Made by a program: the position numbers and the translations under genes. The notes under the pieces are model-generated. The model made no database searches, had not been told where the DNA came from, and worked only from the letters and a program-made list of their open reading frames with translations. A DNA stretch of 64,000 bases. Source: Arachnia propionica. Its GTDB lineage: Bacteria; Actinomycetota; Actinomycetes; Propionibacteriales; Propionibacteriaceae. Below are positions 9,582-18,613 of the stretch, one piece after another (the first letter of the stretch is position 1; each line of letters begins with the position of its first letter). The DNA is taken from positions 1-64,000 of the forward strand of contig NZ_RQYT01000006.1 of assembly GCF_003932785.1 (NCBI RefSeq), written 5' to 3'.

Positions 9582-10881
9582 CGGTGTCCTCGTTTCGCTC
9601 GTCGTTGTCCTCGGGGACCAGCCTCACGAGCACGGTCCCCACCTGGTGCCGTCGGCCGACCGCACGGTCGGCCACCATCTCGATGCCCTGGTGCACGACG
9701 CGGGAGCCGGGGATGGGGACGACGTTGAGCAGCTTGGCCATGAGGCCACCGACCGTGCCGACGTCCTCGTCGTCGAGGCGGAGGTCGAACAGTTCCCCCA
9801 GCTCGTCGAGGGGCAGGCGGGAGGACACCCGGTACTGGCCCGTCCCGGGCACCTCGGCCACGGCTGGGATCTCGTGGTCGTACTCGTCGACGATCTCCCC
9901 CACGATCTCCTCCACGATGTCCTCCATCGTGCACAGGCCCGCCGTGCCACCGAACTCGTCGATGACGATCACGAGGTGGCTGTGGTTGAGCTGCATGTCC
10001 CTCAGCAGTTCGGTTGCGGGCTTCGAGTCCGGGACGAAACTGGCGGGGCGCATGAGGTCCCCGACGGTCTCGTTGCGCTCCGCGTCGGGGAAGTCGTAGA
10101 CGCGGCGGGTCACGTCCTTGAGGTAGACCACGCCCAGCACATCGTCGATCCCGCCCTCACCGACGACGGGGATGCGGGAGAAACCGGAGCGCAGGGCGAG
10201 GGACAGCAGCTGCCGCAACGTGCGGTCACTGGGCACCCACACCATGTCGGTGCGGGGAACCATGACCTCCTTGACCAGGGTGTCCCCCAGCTCGAAGACG
10301 GAGTGGATCATCTTCGACTCCCTGGCCTCGATGACCTCCTGTGCCTCCGCGATGTTGACCAGGTCCCGCAGTTCGGCCTCGGAGGCGAAGGGACCGTCGG
10401 TGAAGCCTCGCCCGGGGGTGATGGCATTGCCGAGCAGGATCATCAGTTGGGCGACCGGCCCCAGGATGGTGGTCAGCAGCGAGACGAGTCGGGCGGAGAG
10501 ACGCATCAGCCCCTCCGAGTGCTGCCGCCCGAGGGTCCGCGGCGCCACCCCCCAGAGGATGAAGAAGACCACGAGCAGAATGCCCACCAGCAGCGCCAGG
10601 CTCGACAACTCCCCACCGAGGTGGCTGAACACCACGAGCGCGACGAGCGACATGGTCGTCGCCTCGAGGAACATCCGGGCGAACATCACGGCGTTGATCG
10701 ACGGGGCGGGATCCTCCGCGATGAGCCGGATCCGCTCGGCCCCCGGGATGCCGGCCTCCACCATGCTCTCCGCCCGTGCCCGGGAGAAACGCGTCAGGGC
10801 GGTCTCGACGGCGACCAGGTAGGAGGCGAACAGTCCGCAACCCAGCGCCACCGCCAGTTCGATCCAGTGGGTCTCGGTCAT
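9574..10881 (-). CDS. CNNM/CBS-domain membrane protein (HlyC/CorC family)
   Basis: A 435-residue protein in three parts. First is an N-terminal membrane domain (IELAVALGCGLFASYLVAVE and later spans such as LALLVGILLVVFFILWG). A CBS pair follows (about residues 200-320, including KEVMVPRTDM and FSRIPVVGEGG). The C-terminal CorC_HlyC domain contains SHLVIVIDEFGGTAGLCTMEDIVEEIVGE split around the conserved DEFGG. The family is linked to divalent cation, chiefly magnesium or cobalt, transport or homeostasis; older 'hemolysin' names are misleading. It sits 7 bases after ybeY and overlaps era, a common actinobacterial order. Confidence 0.92.
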   Translation of the reverse strand: MTETHWIELAVALGCGLFASYLVAVETALTRFSRARAESMVEAGIPGAERIRLIAEDPAPSINAVMFARMFLEATTMSLVALVVFSHLGGELSSLALLVGILLVVFFILWGVAPRTLGRQHSEGLMRLSARLVSLLTTILGPVAQLMILLGNAITPGRGFTDGPFASEAELRDLVNIAEAQEVIEARESKMIHSVFELGDTLVKEVMVPRTDMVWVPSDRTLRQLLSLALRSGFSRIPVVGEGGIDDVLGVVYLKDVTRRVYDFPDAERNETVGDLMRPASFVPDSKPATELLRDMQLNHSHLVIVIDEFGGTAGLCTMEDIVEEIVGEIVDEYDHEIPAVAEVPGTGQYRVSSRLPLDELGELFDLRLDDEDVGTVGGLMAKLLNVVPIPGSRVVHQGIEMVADRAVGRRHQVGTVLVRLVPEDNDERNEDTDD

Positions 10882-10888
10882 CGGTCAC

Positions 10889-11356
10889 TCAGCCCTGGGG
10901 CCGCTTCGCCCGGGCCAGCTCCCAGGCCGCGATGATCCGGTCGTTGAGGCCGAACATGATGGCCTTCTCCTCGGGCTCCGCGTGGTCGTGGCCGAGCAGG
11001 TGCAGCAGGCCGTGGATGAGGAGGTACTCGGCCTCCGCACCGGGTTCACGTCCGTTCTCCGCGGCCTGGCGGGCCGTCACCTGGGGGCACAGCACGATGT
11101 CCCCCAGCAGGCCGAGCGGCGGGTCCTCGTCCTCGGCGGGCGCCCGCAGCTCATCCATGGGGAAGCTCATGACGTCGGTCGGTCCGGGCAGATCCATGAA
11201 CCGGACGTGGTAGTCCTCCATGGTCCGCTCGTCGACCAGTAGGATGGACAGATCCGCCTGGGGATGGATCCGGAGCCGCTCCAGCGCGAACCGGGCAAGG
11301 GCGACGAGGCCCAGCTCATCGACCTCGACCCCGGACTCGTTGTTGATGTCGATCAT
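10889..11356 (-). CDS. ybeY: Endoribonuclease YbeY (rRNA maturation)
   Basis: A 155-residue metal-dependent RNase acting in 16S rRNA 3'-end maturation and ribosome quality control. The zinc motif HGLLHLLGHDH is present near residue 120. ATG at 11356 overlaps the phoH stop as ATGA, indicating coupling. Normal length. Confidence 0.96.
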   Translation of the reverse strand: MIDINNESGVEVDELGLVALARFALERLRIHPQADLSILLVDERTMEDYHVRFMDLPGPTDVMSFPMDELRAPAEDEDPPLGLLGDIVLCPQVTARQAAENGREPGAEAEYLLIHGLLHLLGHDHAEPEEKAIMFGLNDRIIAAWELARAKRPQG

Positions 11357-12333
11357 CGCCTCCCCCTCGGCTCCTGGATGCTGTCGAACTGATCGTAGGC
11401 CGCGACGATCCGGCCCACCAGTTTGTGCCGCACGACATCGCGGGCCGTGAGGGTGCAGAAGGCGATGTCCTCCACCCCGTCGAGGATCTGCGTGACCTGT
11501 CGCAGACCACTGCGCACCCCGCCGGGCAGGTCCACCTGGGTGATGTCCCCCGTCACGACGACCTTTGAGCCGAAGCCCAGCCGGGTGAGGAACATCTTCA
11601 TCTGCTCGCTGGAGGTGTTCTGCGCCTCGTCGAGGATGATGAAGGCGTCGTTGAGGGTGCGCCCACGCATGTAGGCCAGCGGCGCGACCTCGATGGTGCC
11701 GGAGGTCAGCAGCTTCGGAACAGCCTCCGGGTCGACCATGTCGTGGAGGGCGTCGTAGAGGGGCCGCAGGTACGGGTCGATCTTGTCCGTGAGGGTGCCG
11801 GGGAGGAAGCCCAACTTCTCCCCCGCCTCGATGGCGGGCCGGGTCAGGATGATGCGACTCACCTCCTTCATCTGGAGGGCCTGCACCGCCTTGGCCATGG
11901 CCAGGTAGGTCTTGCCGGTTCCGGCAGGTCCGATCCCGAACACGACGGTGTGCCGGTCGATCGCGTCGACGTAGCGTTTCTGGTTGAGGGTCTTGGGTCG
12001 GACGGTGCGGCCGCGGGTCGAGATGATGTCGGCCGTCAGCACCTCCGAGGGACGCACCTCGTCGGACGCCAGGGAGATGACCCGCTCGACCGTCTCCTCC
12101 GCCAGCCCCTGCCCGGTCCGCACGATCGTGATGAGTTCGGTGATGACCTCGACGGCCTGGGCGACATCCGTCGGCGTCCCGGTGACGGTGACCTGATGCC
12201 CCCGCACATGGATTTCGGCCGCGAGTTGCTCCTCCAGCACCTTGAGGTAGGCGTCGTGGGGACCGAGCAGCGACACCATGTCCAAGGAGGCCGGAACCTG
12301 CACCACTCGTTCCGACCTGGCCTGTTCTGCCAC
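11353..12333 (-). CDS. PhoH-like ATPase
   Basis: A 326-residue PhoH-family protein with an N-terminal KH-like segment and a C-terminal P-loop domain: Walker A GPAGTGKTYLA, Walker B AFIILDEAQN, and VTGDITQVDLP. PhoH proteins are thought to act as RNA-linked ATPases together with YbeY, which is encoded directly downstream with a 4-base overlap. It heads the operon; repeat copy 3 begins 52 bases upstream of its start. Confidence 0.94.
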   Translation of the reverse strand: MAEQARSERVVQVPASLDMVSLLGPHDAYLKVLEEQLAAEIHVRGHQVTVTGTPTDVAQAVEVITELITIVRTGQGLAEETVERVISLASDEVRPSEVLTADIISTRGRTVRPKTLNQKRYVDAIDRHTVVFGIGPAGTGKTYLAMAKAVQALQMKEVSRIILTRPAIEAGEKLGFLPGTLTDKIDPYLRPLYDALHDMVDPEAVPKLLTSGTIEVAPLAYMRGRTLNDAFIILDEAQNTSSEQMKMFLTRLGFGSKVVVTGDITQVDLPGGVRSGLRQVTQILDGVEDIAFCTLTARDVVRHKLVGRIVAAYDQFDSIQEPRGRR

Positions 12334-12385
12334 CTGTGTGTTCCTCTCTCACCCTGTTCCGATCAGGGAGTCGAACACTCAGTCT

Positions 12386-12544
12386 AGAGGGTGCGCGGAT
12401 GGGGGATCGTGACGAGGATCGTCACGGTGACCTCTTGGCAAGGCGGACGACGAAGAGCGCACTGGATCGTGCGTTCGAGGAGGACAACACAGCCGGGGGG
12501 TCACCGGGGCGACCGCAGTAGATGCACCTATCCGCGCGCCCTCT
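12386..12544 (+). repeat. Intergenic MITE-like repeat, copy 3 (complete, 159 bp)
   Basis: Begins AGAGGGTGCGCGGATGG and ends CCTATCCGCGCGCCCTCT, so the terminal inverted repeats match those of copy 2. The perfect hairpin GTGACGA-gga-TCGTCAC is at 12409-12425. It fills most of the divergent gap between phoH (minus) and rpmF (plus), stopping 48 bases before the rpmF -35 box. No obvious target duplication is seen here (flanks TCT and TGG). Confidence 0.88.
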
Positions 12545-12592
12545 TGGAGGGCGTCGCCCGGGAGGACACCGCAACGGGAACGTGGGTGTGAG

Positions 12593-12621
12593 TTGGCACA
12601 CCCCTCGGGAACGGTTATCAT
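12593..12621 (+). promoter_or_regulatory. rpmF promoter
   Basis: TTGGCA (12593-12598) and TATCAT (12616-12621), each 5 of 6 to consensus, are separated by exactly 17 bases. The start codon of rpmF follows 32 bases after the -10, with GAAGGAAG as ribosome-binding site. Confidence 0.75.
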
Positions 12622-12653
12622 TATGCGTCCGCCCCGAGAAGGAAGACTGACTG

Positions 12654-12833
12654 ATGGCCGTTCCGAAGCGCAAGATGTCCCGCTCCAACACCCGCTCCCG
12701 TCGGGCCCAGTGGAAGGCGACTCTGACGGACCTCGTTCCCATCCGCGTGGGCGGTGAGACCTTCAACGTGCCGCGACGCCTGGTGCGCGCCTACGCGTCG
12801 GGGGCGCTCAGCGTCGACGATCTGCGCCACTGA
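12654..12833 (+). CDS. rpmF: 50S ribosomal protein L32 (cysteine-free form)
   Basis: A 59-residue basic protein beginning [20 protein letters not shown], diagnostic for bL32. It has no cysteine, so it is the zinc-independent form, as in mycobacteria and corynebacteria. A GGAAG ribosome-binding site precedes the ATG, and a strong promoter lies just upstream. It converges with the DUF5709 gene, whose stop is 8 bases away. Confidence 0.97.
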   Translation: MAVPKRKMSRSNTRSRRAQWKATLTDLVPIRVGGETFNVPRRLVRAYASGALSVDDLRH

Positions 12834-12841
12834 GCGGAGGA

Positions 12842-13273
12842 TCAGAAACCGTCCAGTTCGTCGGCGTCCTCGTCGGAGATGATGTGCATGGCCGCCTCCT
12901 CGGCGCTGGCCGCGCCACCGGCGAATCCGACATCGACCCCCAAGGTGTCCTCACGTCCTGAACCCTGAACCGCCATGAGTCTGCCGGCCCGCTCCCGGCC
13001 GACCTCCCGCCGCTCCCCCTCGGGGTTCCACGGGCCGTCGTCCGGGCTCACCTCCGGCTGCTCCTGCCCCAACCGCTGCTCAATGGTTTCCCCTTGACGC
13101 ATCTCCGCCGCGGTGTTGCCGAAGCCCTGGGCAGGCGACCAACGCTCGGGCGCGGTGTAGCCCTCGTCCAGGACATCGTCCACGCCGCGGTCGATGAGGG
13201 AATCCGCCTCCTGCAGCTGGTCGAGCTGCTCGGAGTGATTGTCATCCGTTCCGAAGTCGACGATGTCTTCCAT
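12842..13273 (-). CDS. DUF5709 family acidic protein
   Basis: About 143 residues, rich in Asp, Glu and Gln, with the family segments DSLIDRGVDDVLDEGYTAPERW near the start and AAMHIISDEDADELDGF at the end (each only partly needed for recognition). The function is unknown; the family is restricted to actinobacteria. No signal peptide or membrane span is seen. ATG at 13273 has GGAG five bases upstream; an ATG at 13282 is possible. Confidence 0.75.
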   Translation of the reverse strand: MEDIVDFGTDDNHSEQLDQLQEADSLIDRGVDDVLDEGYTAPERWSPAQGFGNTAAEMRQGETIEQRLGQEQPEVSPDDGPWNPEGERREVGRERAGRLMAVQGSGREDTLGVDVGFAGGAASAEEAAMHIISDEDADELDGF

Positions 13274-13359
13274 GCACTCCATAGTGCCACCCCGACCCAT
13301 CGGAGGGCAGGAATTCCTCGCTTTCCACCATCGGGGGTGCAACGTCTAGGATCCCGCGG

Positions 13360-14034
13360 GTGATCCAGTCCCGAAGCAACTACGACCTCATCGTGACCCT
13401 GTTCGTCGCGCTGCTGCTCATCTCCAACGTGGCAGCGACGAAGCTCATCGCTCTCGGCCCCACCTGGCAGCCCTTCGGCATCCCCCTGCTGCCGATCATC
13501 ACCGACGGTGGTGCCCTGCTGTTCCCACTCACCTACATCTGCGGCGACGTCCTGGCCGAGGTGTTCGGGATGAAGGGTGCGCGCCGCGCGATCTGGGCGG
13601 GTTTCGGGATCTCCCTGCTGGCGTCGACCACCTTCCTGCTGGTCGGGATCGCCCCGCCCGCCGCCGACTGGCCCAACCAGGAGGCCTTCGTCGCGGTGCT
13701 CGGTTTCGTGCCCCGCATCGTCGCGGCCTCCATGATCGGCTACCTCGTCGGTCAGTTCCTCAACGCGTGGGTGCTGGTGCGGCTGAAGCGTCGTGAGGGT
13801 GGACTGTGGCGGCGGCTGCTGGGATCAACCGTGGTGGGCGAGGCCGCCGACACCACCCTGTTCTGCCTCATCGCCTTCGGCGGCATGATCGATGCCCCGA
13901 CGATGCTCAACTACATCGTCGTCGGGTACGTGTTCAAGGTCGGCGTCGAGGTGTTGCTGCTCCCGCTCACCACCCGGGTGATCGCCGCGGTGAAACGACG
14001 GGAACCCGGTCAGACGATCTCGACGCGGGGATAG
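13360..14034 (+). CDS. Queuosine precursor transporter (YhhQ/VUT family)
   Basis: A 224-residue membrane protein with about six spans, starting with GTG at 13360. Family landmarks are LLISNVAATKL, TDGGALLFPLTYICGDVLAEVFG split around the conserved YICGD, and DTTLFCLIAFGG. Members take up queuine or preQ bases. The adjacent tgt gene, separated only by malic enzyme, encodes the enzyme that inserts such bases into tRNA, which supports the call. It overlaps the convergent malic enzyme stop by 25 bases. Confidence 0.88.
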   Translation: MIQSRSNYDLIVTLFVALLLISNVAATKLIALGPTWQPFGIPLLPIITDGGALLFPLTYICGDVLAEVFGMKGARRAIWAGFGISLLASTTFLLVGIAPPAADWPNQEAFVAVLGFVPRIVAASMIGYLVGQFLNAWVLVRLKRREGGLWRRLLGSTVVGEAADTTLFCLIAFGGMIDAPTMLNYIVVGYVFKVGVEVLLLPLTTRVIAAVKRREPGQTISTRG

Positions 14035-15719
14035 GCCGGCTCCCACATCGCCTCGAGGACCTGCTGCACCGGGTCGGAGAGCTCGATGCACGCCACGCCG
14101 TCGCGCACCGCGGCCTGGGCGACGGCCAGTGCCACCCGGGCGGAAACCGACCGCAGCGCCGCCATGGGCGGCAGCACCCCGGCCCCCGGTGTGCGGATGT
14201 CCACCTGGGCGGCGACGGCGTTGGCCGCGGCCACGAGCATCCCGGGAGTGACCCGCGTGGCCCGCGAGACGATGACCCCCAAGCCGAGTCCGGGGAACAC
14301 CAGCGCGTTGTTCGCCTGGGCGATGCGGTGGGTGACGTCGCCCTGCGTGATGGGCGGGAAGGGCGATCCGGTGGCGATGAGCGCCCGCCCCGCGGTCCAT
14401 TCCAGGAGGTCGGCGGGTTGGGCCTCGGCCAGGGACGTGGGGTTGGACAACGGCATGATGATCGGCGAGGCGACGTGCGTGGCCATCTCCCTGACCAGCG
14501 ACTCGTCGAAGACCCCCGGCTGCGCCGAGGTTCCGATCAGCATCGTGGGGCGGACGTTGCGGACGACGTCCCGCAGGGTGACCTCTCCCTGCCGGTCGAG
14601 CCGCCAATCAGCCAGTTCCGCGCGCCGGCGGGCGAAGGGCTGCTGGAAGTCGCGCATGCGGATCCCCTCCCGCAGCAGACCCCGGCTTCCCAGCCCCCAG
14701 AACCGGGCGCGGGCGTCGGCGAGGTCGACCCCCTCCCCCTTCATCACCTCGCACAGCAGGTGGGCGATTCCGATCCCGGCGGAACCCGCACCGAAGATGA
14801 CGATGCGCTGCTCGGACAGGGGGACGCCGCTGCGACGGGTCGCCGCCACCGCCGCCGCCGTCACCACGGCAGCGGTGCCCTCGATGTCGTCGTTGAAGGT
14901 GCAGATCTCGTCGTGGTACCTGGCGAGGATGCGATGGGCGTTGCCCGCTCCGAAGTCCTCCCAGTGGATCATCGCCTTCGGGAACAGCCGCGACGCGGTC
15001 TGGACGAAGTGGTCGATGAACTCGTCGTAGCGGGCCCCACGGACCCGGGAATGACGCAGGCCGAGGTAGCCGTCGTAGGCCAGCAGATCGAGGTTGTCGG
15101 TACCGACGTCGAGCACCACCGGCAGCACCCGTCGGGGATGGATCCCCGCGGCGGCGGTGTAGACGGCGAGTTTCCCGACGGCGATCTGGATGCCACCCAC
15201 CCCTTGGTCCCCGATGCCGAGGATCCCCTCGGAGTCGGTGACGACGATGAGGTCGACGTCGTCGCGGCCGTGGCCGTAGACCTGGAGGGCGTCCTCCATC
15301 GACTCGGGGTCATCGATGCTGAGGAAGATGCCGCGCGGCCGGTGGTAGTAGTTGGAGAAGGCCTTGATGGCCTCCCCGATGGTCGGGGTGTAGACCACCG
15401 GCAGGAGGTCCTCGATGTGGTCGATGAGGACCTTGTAGAAGAGCACCTCGTTCCGGTTGTGGAGTCCCTGGAGGAACTGGTTCTTGCTGAGATCGTTGGG
15501 TTCGGCCTCCAACTGCGCCAGGACCCGTCTCGCCTGGGTCTCGAGGGTGGTGTGCCCCGGTGGGAGCAGCCCGTTCAACCCGAGCGCCTCCCGTTGCGCA
15601 GGGGTGAAGGCGGTGCCGAGATTGGTCAGGGGGTCGTTGAGCACGTCGCGGCCCCGCGCCGCGATGCGCAGCACCTCCCCCCGCCCGGTGTGCAGGAACT
15701 CATATCCGGTCGAGGACAT
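14010..15719 (-). CDS. NAD-type malic enzyme
   Basis: A 569-residue enzyme that oxidatively decarboxylates malate to pyruvate with reduction of NAD(P). It is the long 'MaeA/ME' form. It shows LPVVYTPTIGEA near residue 107, the DSEGILGIGDQG segment, the catalytic FNDDIEGTAAV, and the nucleotide-binding GAGSAGIGIA. Length matches the family. Cofactor preference for NAD is inferred from family form, not proven. Confidence 0.93.
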   Translation of the reverse strand: MSSTGYEFLHTGRGEVLRIAARGRDVLNDPLTNLGTAFTPAQREALGLNGLLPPGHTTLETQARRVLAQLEAEPNDLSKNQFLQGLHNRNEVLFYKVLIDHIEDLLPVVYTPTIGEAIKAFSNYYHRPRGIFLSIDDPESMEDALQVYGHGRDDVDLIVVTDSEGILGIGDQGVGGIQIAVGKLAVYTAAAGIHPRRVLPVVLDVGTDNLDLLAYDGYLGLRHSRVRGARYDEFIDHFVQTASRLFPKAMIHWEDFGAGNAHRILARYHDEICTFNDDIEGTAAVVTAAAVAATRRSGVPLSEQRIVIFGAGSAGIGIAHLLCEVMKGEGVDLADARARFWGLGSRGLLREGIRMRDFQQPFARRRAELADWRLDRQGEVTLRDVVRNVRPTMLIGTSAQPGVFDESLVREMATHVASPIIMPLSNPTSLAEAQPADLLEWTAGRALIATGSPFPPITQGDVTHRIAQANNALVFPGLGLGVIVSRATRVTPGMLVAAANAVAAQVDIRTPGAGVLPPMAALRSVSARVALAVAQAAVRDGVACIELSDPVQQVLEAMWEPAYPRVEIV

Positions 15720-15775
15720 GGCCCAAGTCTAGGAGCGGACGTGGGCGGAGGGAATCCGGCGCACGCGCCCCGGGC

Positions 15776-17005
15776 TCAGCGCTCAAGGATCCCTCGCCGA
15801 CGGTATCGTCCCAGGAACTCGTCGCGGAACTCCTCGAAGCTCCCCGCCGCCAGGGCCTCCCGGATGGAGTCGACGAGCCGGACCGTGAACCGCTCGTTGT
15901 GGATCGTCGCGAGGGTGGAGGCGAGCATCTCCTTCGCCTTGAAGAGGTGGTGGAGGTAGGCGCGGGTGTAGTGGCCGCAGGTGTAGCAGTCGCAGCCCTC
16001 CTCCAGCGGGGTGAAGGAGCGTCGGTGACGGCTGGTGTTGACGTTGTACCGGCCGTCGGCGGTGTAGATCGCCGCGTTGCGGGCCACCCGGGAAGGGTTG
16101 ACGCAGTCGAAGGTGTCGGCCCCCGCCGCCACGGCCTCGAAGAGGTCCTCCGGCTCCGAGATCCCGAGCAGGTGCCGGGGGCGGTCCTCCGGCAGCTCGT
16201 CGACCATCCAGCCGATGATCTCACCCAGCCGCTGCTTCTCCAACGCCCCGCCGAGCCCGAACCCGTCGAAGCGTTGACCCTCGACCTCCAGCGCCGCGAG
16301 CCCCCGGGCCGCGTGCCGTCGCAGATCCTCGTACTGGGCCCCCTGGATCACGCCGAAAAGGGCCTGGTAGGGCTTGTCGACGCGCTCCCGGGTGAGCTGG
16401 GCGTGGGCACGCAGGCATCGGACGGCCCAGCGGTGGGTCCGCTCGACGCTCGCCTCCTGGTACTCGCGGGTGTTCATGAGGGTGGTGAGCTCATCGAAGG
16501 CGAACATGACGTCGGCCCCCAGCTCGTGCTGGATCCGCATCGACACCTCGGGGGTGAACCGCAGCCGGTCCCCGTTGAGGTGCGAGAAGAAGGTCACCCC
16601 CTCCTCGTCGACGTGCGCCCGACGGGTCTTCCCCTCCGCGATGACGTCGTCGTTCTGGAGTCCGGTGGTGTCCATGGCCAGCACCTTCTTGAACCCGGCC
16701 CCGAGACTCATCACCTGGAATCCGCCGGAGTCGGTGAAGGTGGGACCGGGCCAGTTCATGAACCGGCTCAGCCCGCCCGCCTCGTCGACGAGATCCGACC
16801 CGGGTTGGAGGAACAGGTGGTAGGCGTTGCAGAGCAGGGCCTGGGCCCCGAGCTCGGCCATCGTCTCCGGCAGCACCGCCTTGACGGTGGCCTTCGTGCC
16901 GACGGGGATGAAGGCGGGGGTGTGGATCTCCCCGTGGGGGGTCCGGATCACCCCCACGCGCGCCCGCTGACCCGCCCTGTGTCGTACCTCGAAGCCGAAA
17001 GTCAC
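15776..17005 (-). CDS. tgt: Queuine tRNA-ribosyltransferase
   Basis: A 409-residue TGT that exchanges guanine for queuine or preQ1 at the wobble base of GUN anticodon tRNAs. It contains TFTDSGGFQVMSLG (catalytic region), DCVNPSRVARN, and the zinc-binding CDCYTCGHYTRAYLHH. GTG at 17005 (VTFGFEVRHRAG) is chosen because the frame further upstream is antisense to the lipid kinase gene. The genes diverge from only 22 bases, so both promoters must overlap coding sequence. With the YhhQ-type transporter it forms a salvage route; no preQ synthesis genes are seen. Confidence 0.95.
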   Translation of the reverse strand: MTFGFEVRHRAGQRARVGVIRTPHGEIHTPAFIPVGTKATVKAVLPETMAELGAQALLCNAYHLFLQPGSDLVDEAGGLSRFMNWPGPTFTDSGGFQVMSLGAGFKKVLAMDTTGLQNDDVIAEGKTRRAHVDEEGVTFFSHLNGDRLRFTPEVSMRIQHELGADVMFAFDELTTLMNTREYQEASVERTHRWAVRCLRAHAQLTRERVDKPYQALFGVIQGAQYEDLRRHAARGLAALEVEGQRFDGFGLGGALEKQRLGEIIGWMVDELPEDRPRHLLGISEPEDLFEAVAAGADTFDCVNPSRVARNAAIYTADGRYNVNTSRHRRSFTPLEEGCDCYTCGHYTRAYLHHLFKAKEMLASTLATIHNERFTVRLVDSIREALAAGSFEEFRDEFLGRYRRRGILER

Positions 17006-17027
17006 CGGGAAAGGGTACCTTGAGGGA

Positions 17028-17891
17028 ATGACGTTCACTGCGCTCATCTTCAACCCGACCCATGACGACGGCGCCACGGTGGCCCGCGAACTCGCCGACC
17101 TCCCCGATGTCAGGCTCTGGGAGACGACCGCGGAATCCCCCGGCGAGGAGCAGGCGAAGCAGGCGTTGGCGGAGGGCGCATCCGCCGTGCTCGTCGCAGG
17201 AGGGGACGGAACGCAACGTGTCGTCGCCGGCGCCCTCGCCGGTTCAGGTGTGCCCCTGGGAATCCTCGCCACCGGCACCGCCTGCGTCTACGCTCGCAAC
17301 CTCAACCTGCCCCTCGGCATCGACGGCAAGGAGATCGCACTGCGGGGAACGGCCAGGCCGATGGATCTCGGCTGGGTGCGGTTGGACGACGGCGAACCGC
17401 AGCCCTTCCTCGTCGCGACGGGCATCGGCAGGGACGCCGAGACCATCGGTGAGGTGCGTGATGACCTCAAGGAACGGATCGGCTGGGTGGCGTACGCCAG
17501 GGCGGGGCTCGGGACTGCTGGGCGCAGTGCCCTGCCGATGCAGATCAACGGGGAGCCGGTCGAGGCCTGGACCGTCCTCGTCGGCAACGTCGGGGACATC
17601 CCCATGGCCGCGATGTTCCCCGACGCCGCCCCGGACGACGGCACCCTCCACGTCATGCACCTGGGGGTCAACGGCTGGCTGGACTGGGCCCCGGTCGCAC
17701 TGGCCGGGCTGACCCGCTCCAAGGCCGATCTCGGGAAGATGCGCCGCTGGGAGACCGATCACATCGTCATCACCACCGACGAACCGACGGCTGTGCACAT
17801 CGACGGCGACGAGGTCCCCCCGGCGCAGAAGCTCGAGGTGTGGTTGGAACCCGGTGCGCTGCAGGTGAGGTGTCAGGACCCGACGGCCTGA
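17028..17891 (+). CDS. Diacylglycerol/lipid kinase family protein
   Basis: A 287-residue protein of the DAGK catalytic fold (YegS/DgkB-like). It shows VAGGDGTQRVV with the GGDGT nucleotide loop, GILATGTACVYARNL, and a C-terminal beta-sandwich ending in HIDGDEVP. It likely phosphorylates a membrane lipid; the exact substrate is unknown. GAGGGA directly precedes ATG at 17028. The 3' end overlaps the convergent rsmE by 19 bases. Confidence 0.85.
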   Translation: MTFTALIFNPTHDDGATVARELADLPDVRLWETTAESPGEEQAKQALAEGASAVLVAGGDGTQRVVAGALAGSGVPLGILATGTACVYARNLNLPLGIDGKEIALRGTARPMDLGWVRLDDGEPQPFLVATGIGRDAETIGEVRDDLKERIGWVAYARAGLGTAGRSALPMQINGEPVEAWTVLVGNVGDIPMAAMFPDAAPDDGTLHVMHLGVNGWLDWAPVALAGLTRSKADLGKMRRWETDHIVITTDEPTAVHIDGDEVPPAQKLEVWLEPGALQVRCQDPTA

Positions 17892-18613
17892 CCGAGCAGC
17901 ACCTCCAGCTGGGCCAGCGCGGCGGCCCCCGCCGTCGAGGTACGCAGGACCCCGTCGCTGAGAAGAACGGGGGTGCCCCCGGCGGCCGTGAACCGAGCCA
18001 TCTCCTCCGGGCTGATCCCACCCTCCGGCCCCACCACCAGCAGGATCTCCCCGGCCGGGGGCAGGAGGACCTCCCGCAGCCACGTCGTCGCGTCCTCGTG
18101 AAGGACGAGCACCGCGGCAGCCGCACTCATCCGCTGTGTGACATCGGTGCTCGAGGCGAAACCCACCGACGGCACCGTGAAGCGGCGGGACTGCTTGGCG
18201 GCCTCCCGGGCCGTGGCCTGCCATTTCGCCAGTGATCGGCTGCCCCGCTCTCCCTGCCAGCGCACGATCGAGCGGGACGCCTGCCAGGCGAGGATCTCGT
18301 CCACGCCGAGTTCGGTCATGGTCTCGACGGCCAGTTCGGCGCGGTCCCCCTTCGCCAGCGCTTGGACCACCGTCACCCGATGGTTGCGCGGTGGGGCCTG
18401 CAGGAGTTCGGTCACCTCGATCCGAAGCAGCGCCTTGTCGGTCCCGACCACCGTGCCTCGAACGGCGTGGCCGTCGCCGTCGGCGATGAGGGTGCTCTCT
18501 CCCACCCTGAGGCGTTTCACGGTCACAGCGTGTCGTGCCTCGTCGCCGGTCAGCTCGACGATCCCCCCGACGGCGGCCCCGTCGACGTCGCCGAGGAAGA
18601 GCGGGTCGGTCAC
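17873..18613 (-). CDS. rsmE: 16S rRNA (uracil-1498-N3)-methyltransferase
   Basis: A 246-residue SPOUT-class methyltransferase. Landmarks are [12 protein letters not shown] in the N-terminal PUA-like domain, and [17 protein letters not shown] plus [16 protein letters not shown] in the knot region that binds S-adenosylmethionine. The start GTG at 18613 overlaps the dnaJ stop as GTGA; sequence further upstream in this frame is dnaJ read out of frame. Confidence 0.95.
   Translation of the reverse strand: MTDPLFLGDVDGAAVGGIVELTGDEARHAVTVKRLRVGESTLIADGDGHAVRGTVVGTDKALLRIEVTELLQAPPRNHRVTVVQALAKGDRAELAVETMTELGVDEILAWQASRSIVRWQGERGSRSLAKWQATAREAAKQSRRFTVPSVGFASSTDVTQRMSAAAAVLVLHEDATTWLREVLLPPAGEILLVVGPEGGISPEEMARFTAAGGTPVLLSDGVLRTSTAGAAALAQLEVLLGQAVGS

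Noticed and set aside
12611-12630. A Zur-type operator upstream of the cysteine-free L32 gene
   Set aside because: The AT-rich TTATCATTAT is fully explained as the -10 of a 17-spaced promoter and has only weak dyad symmetry.
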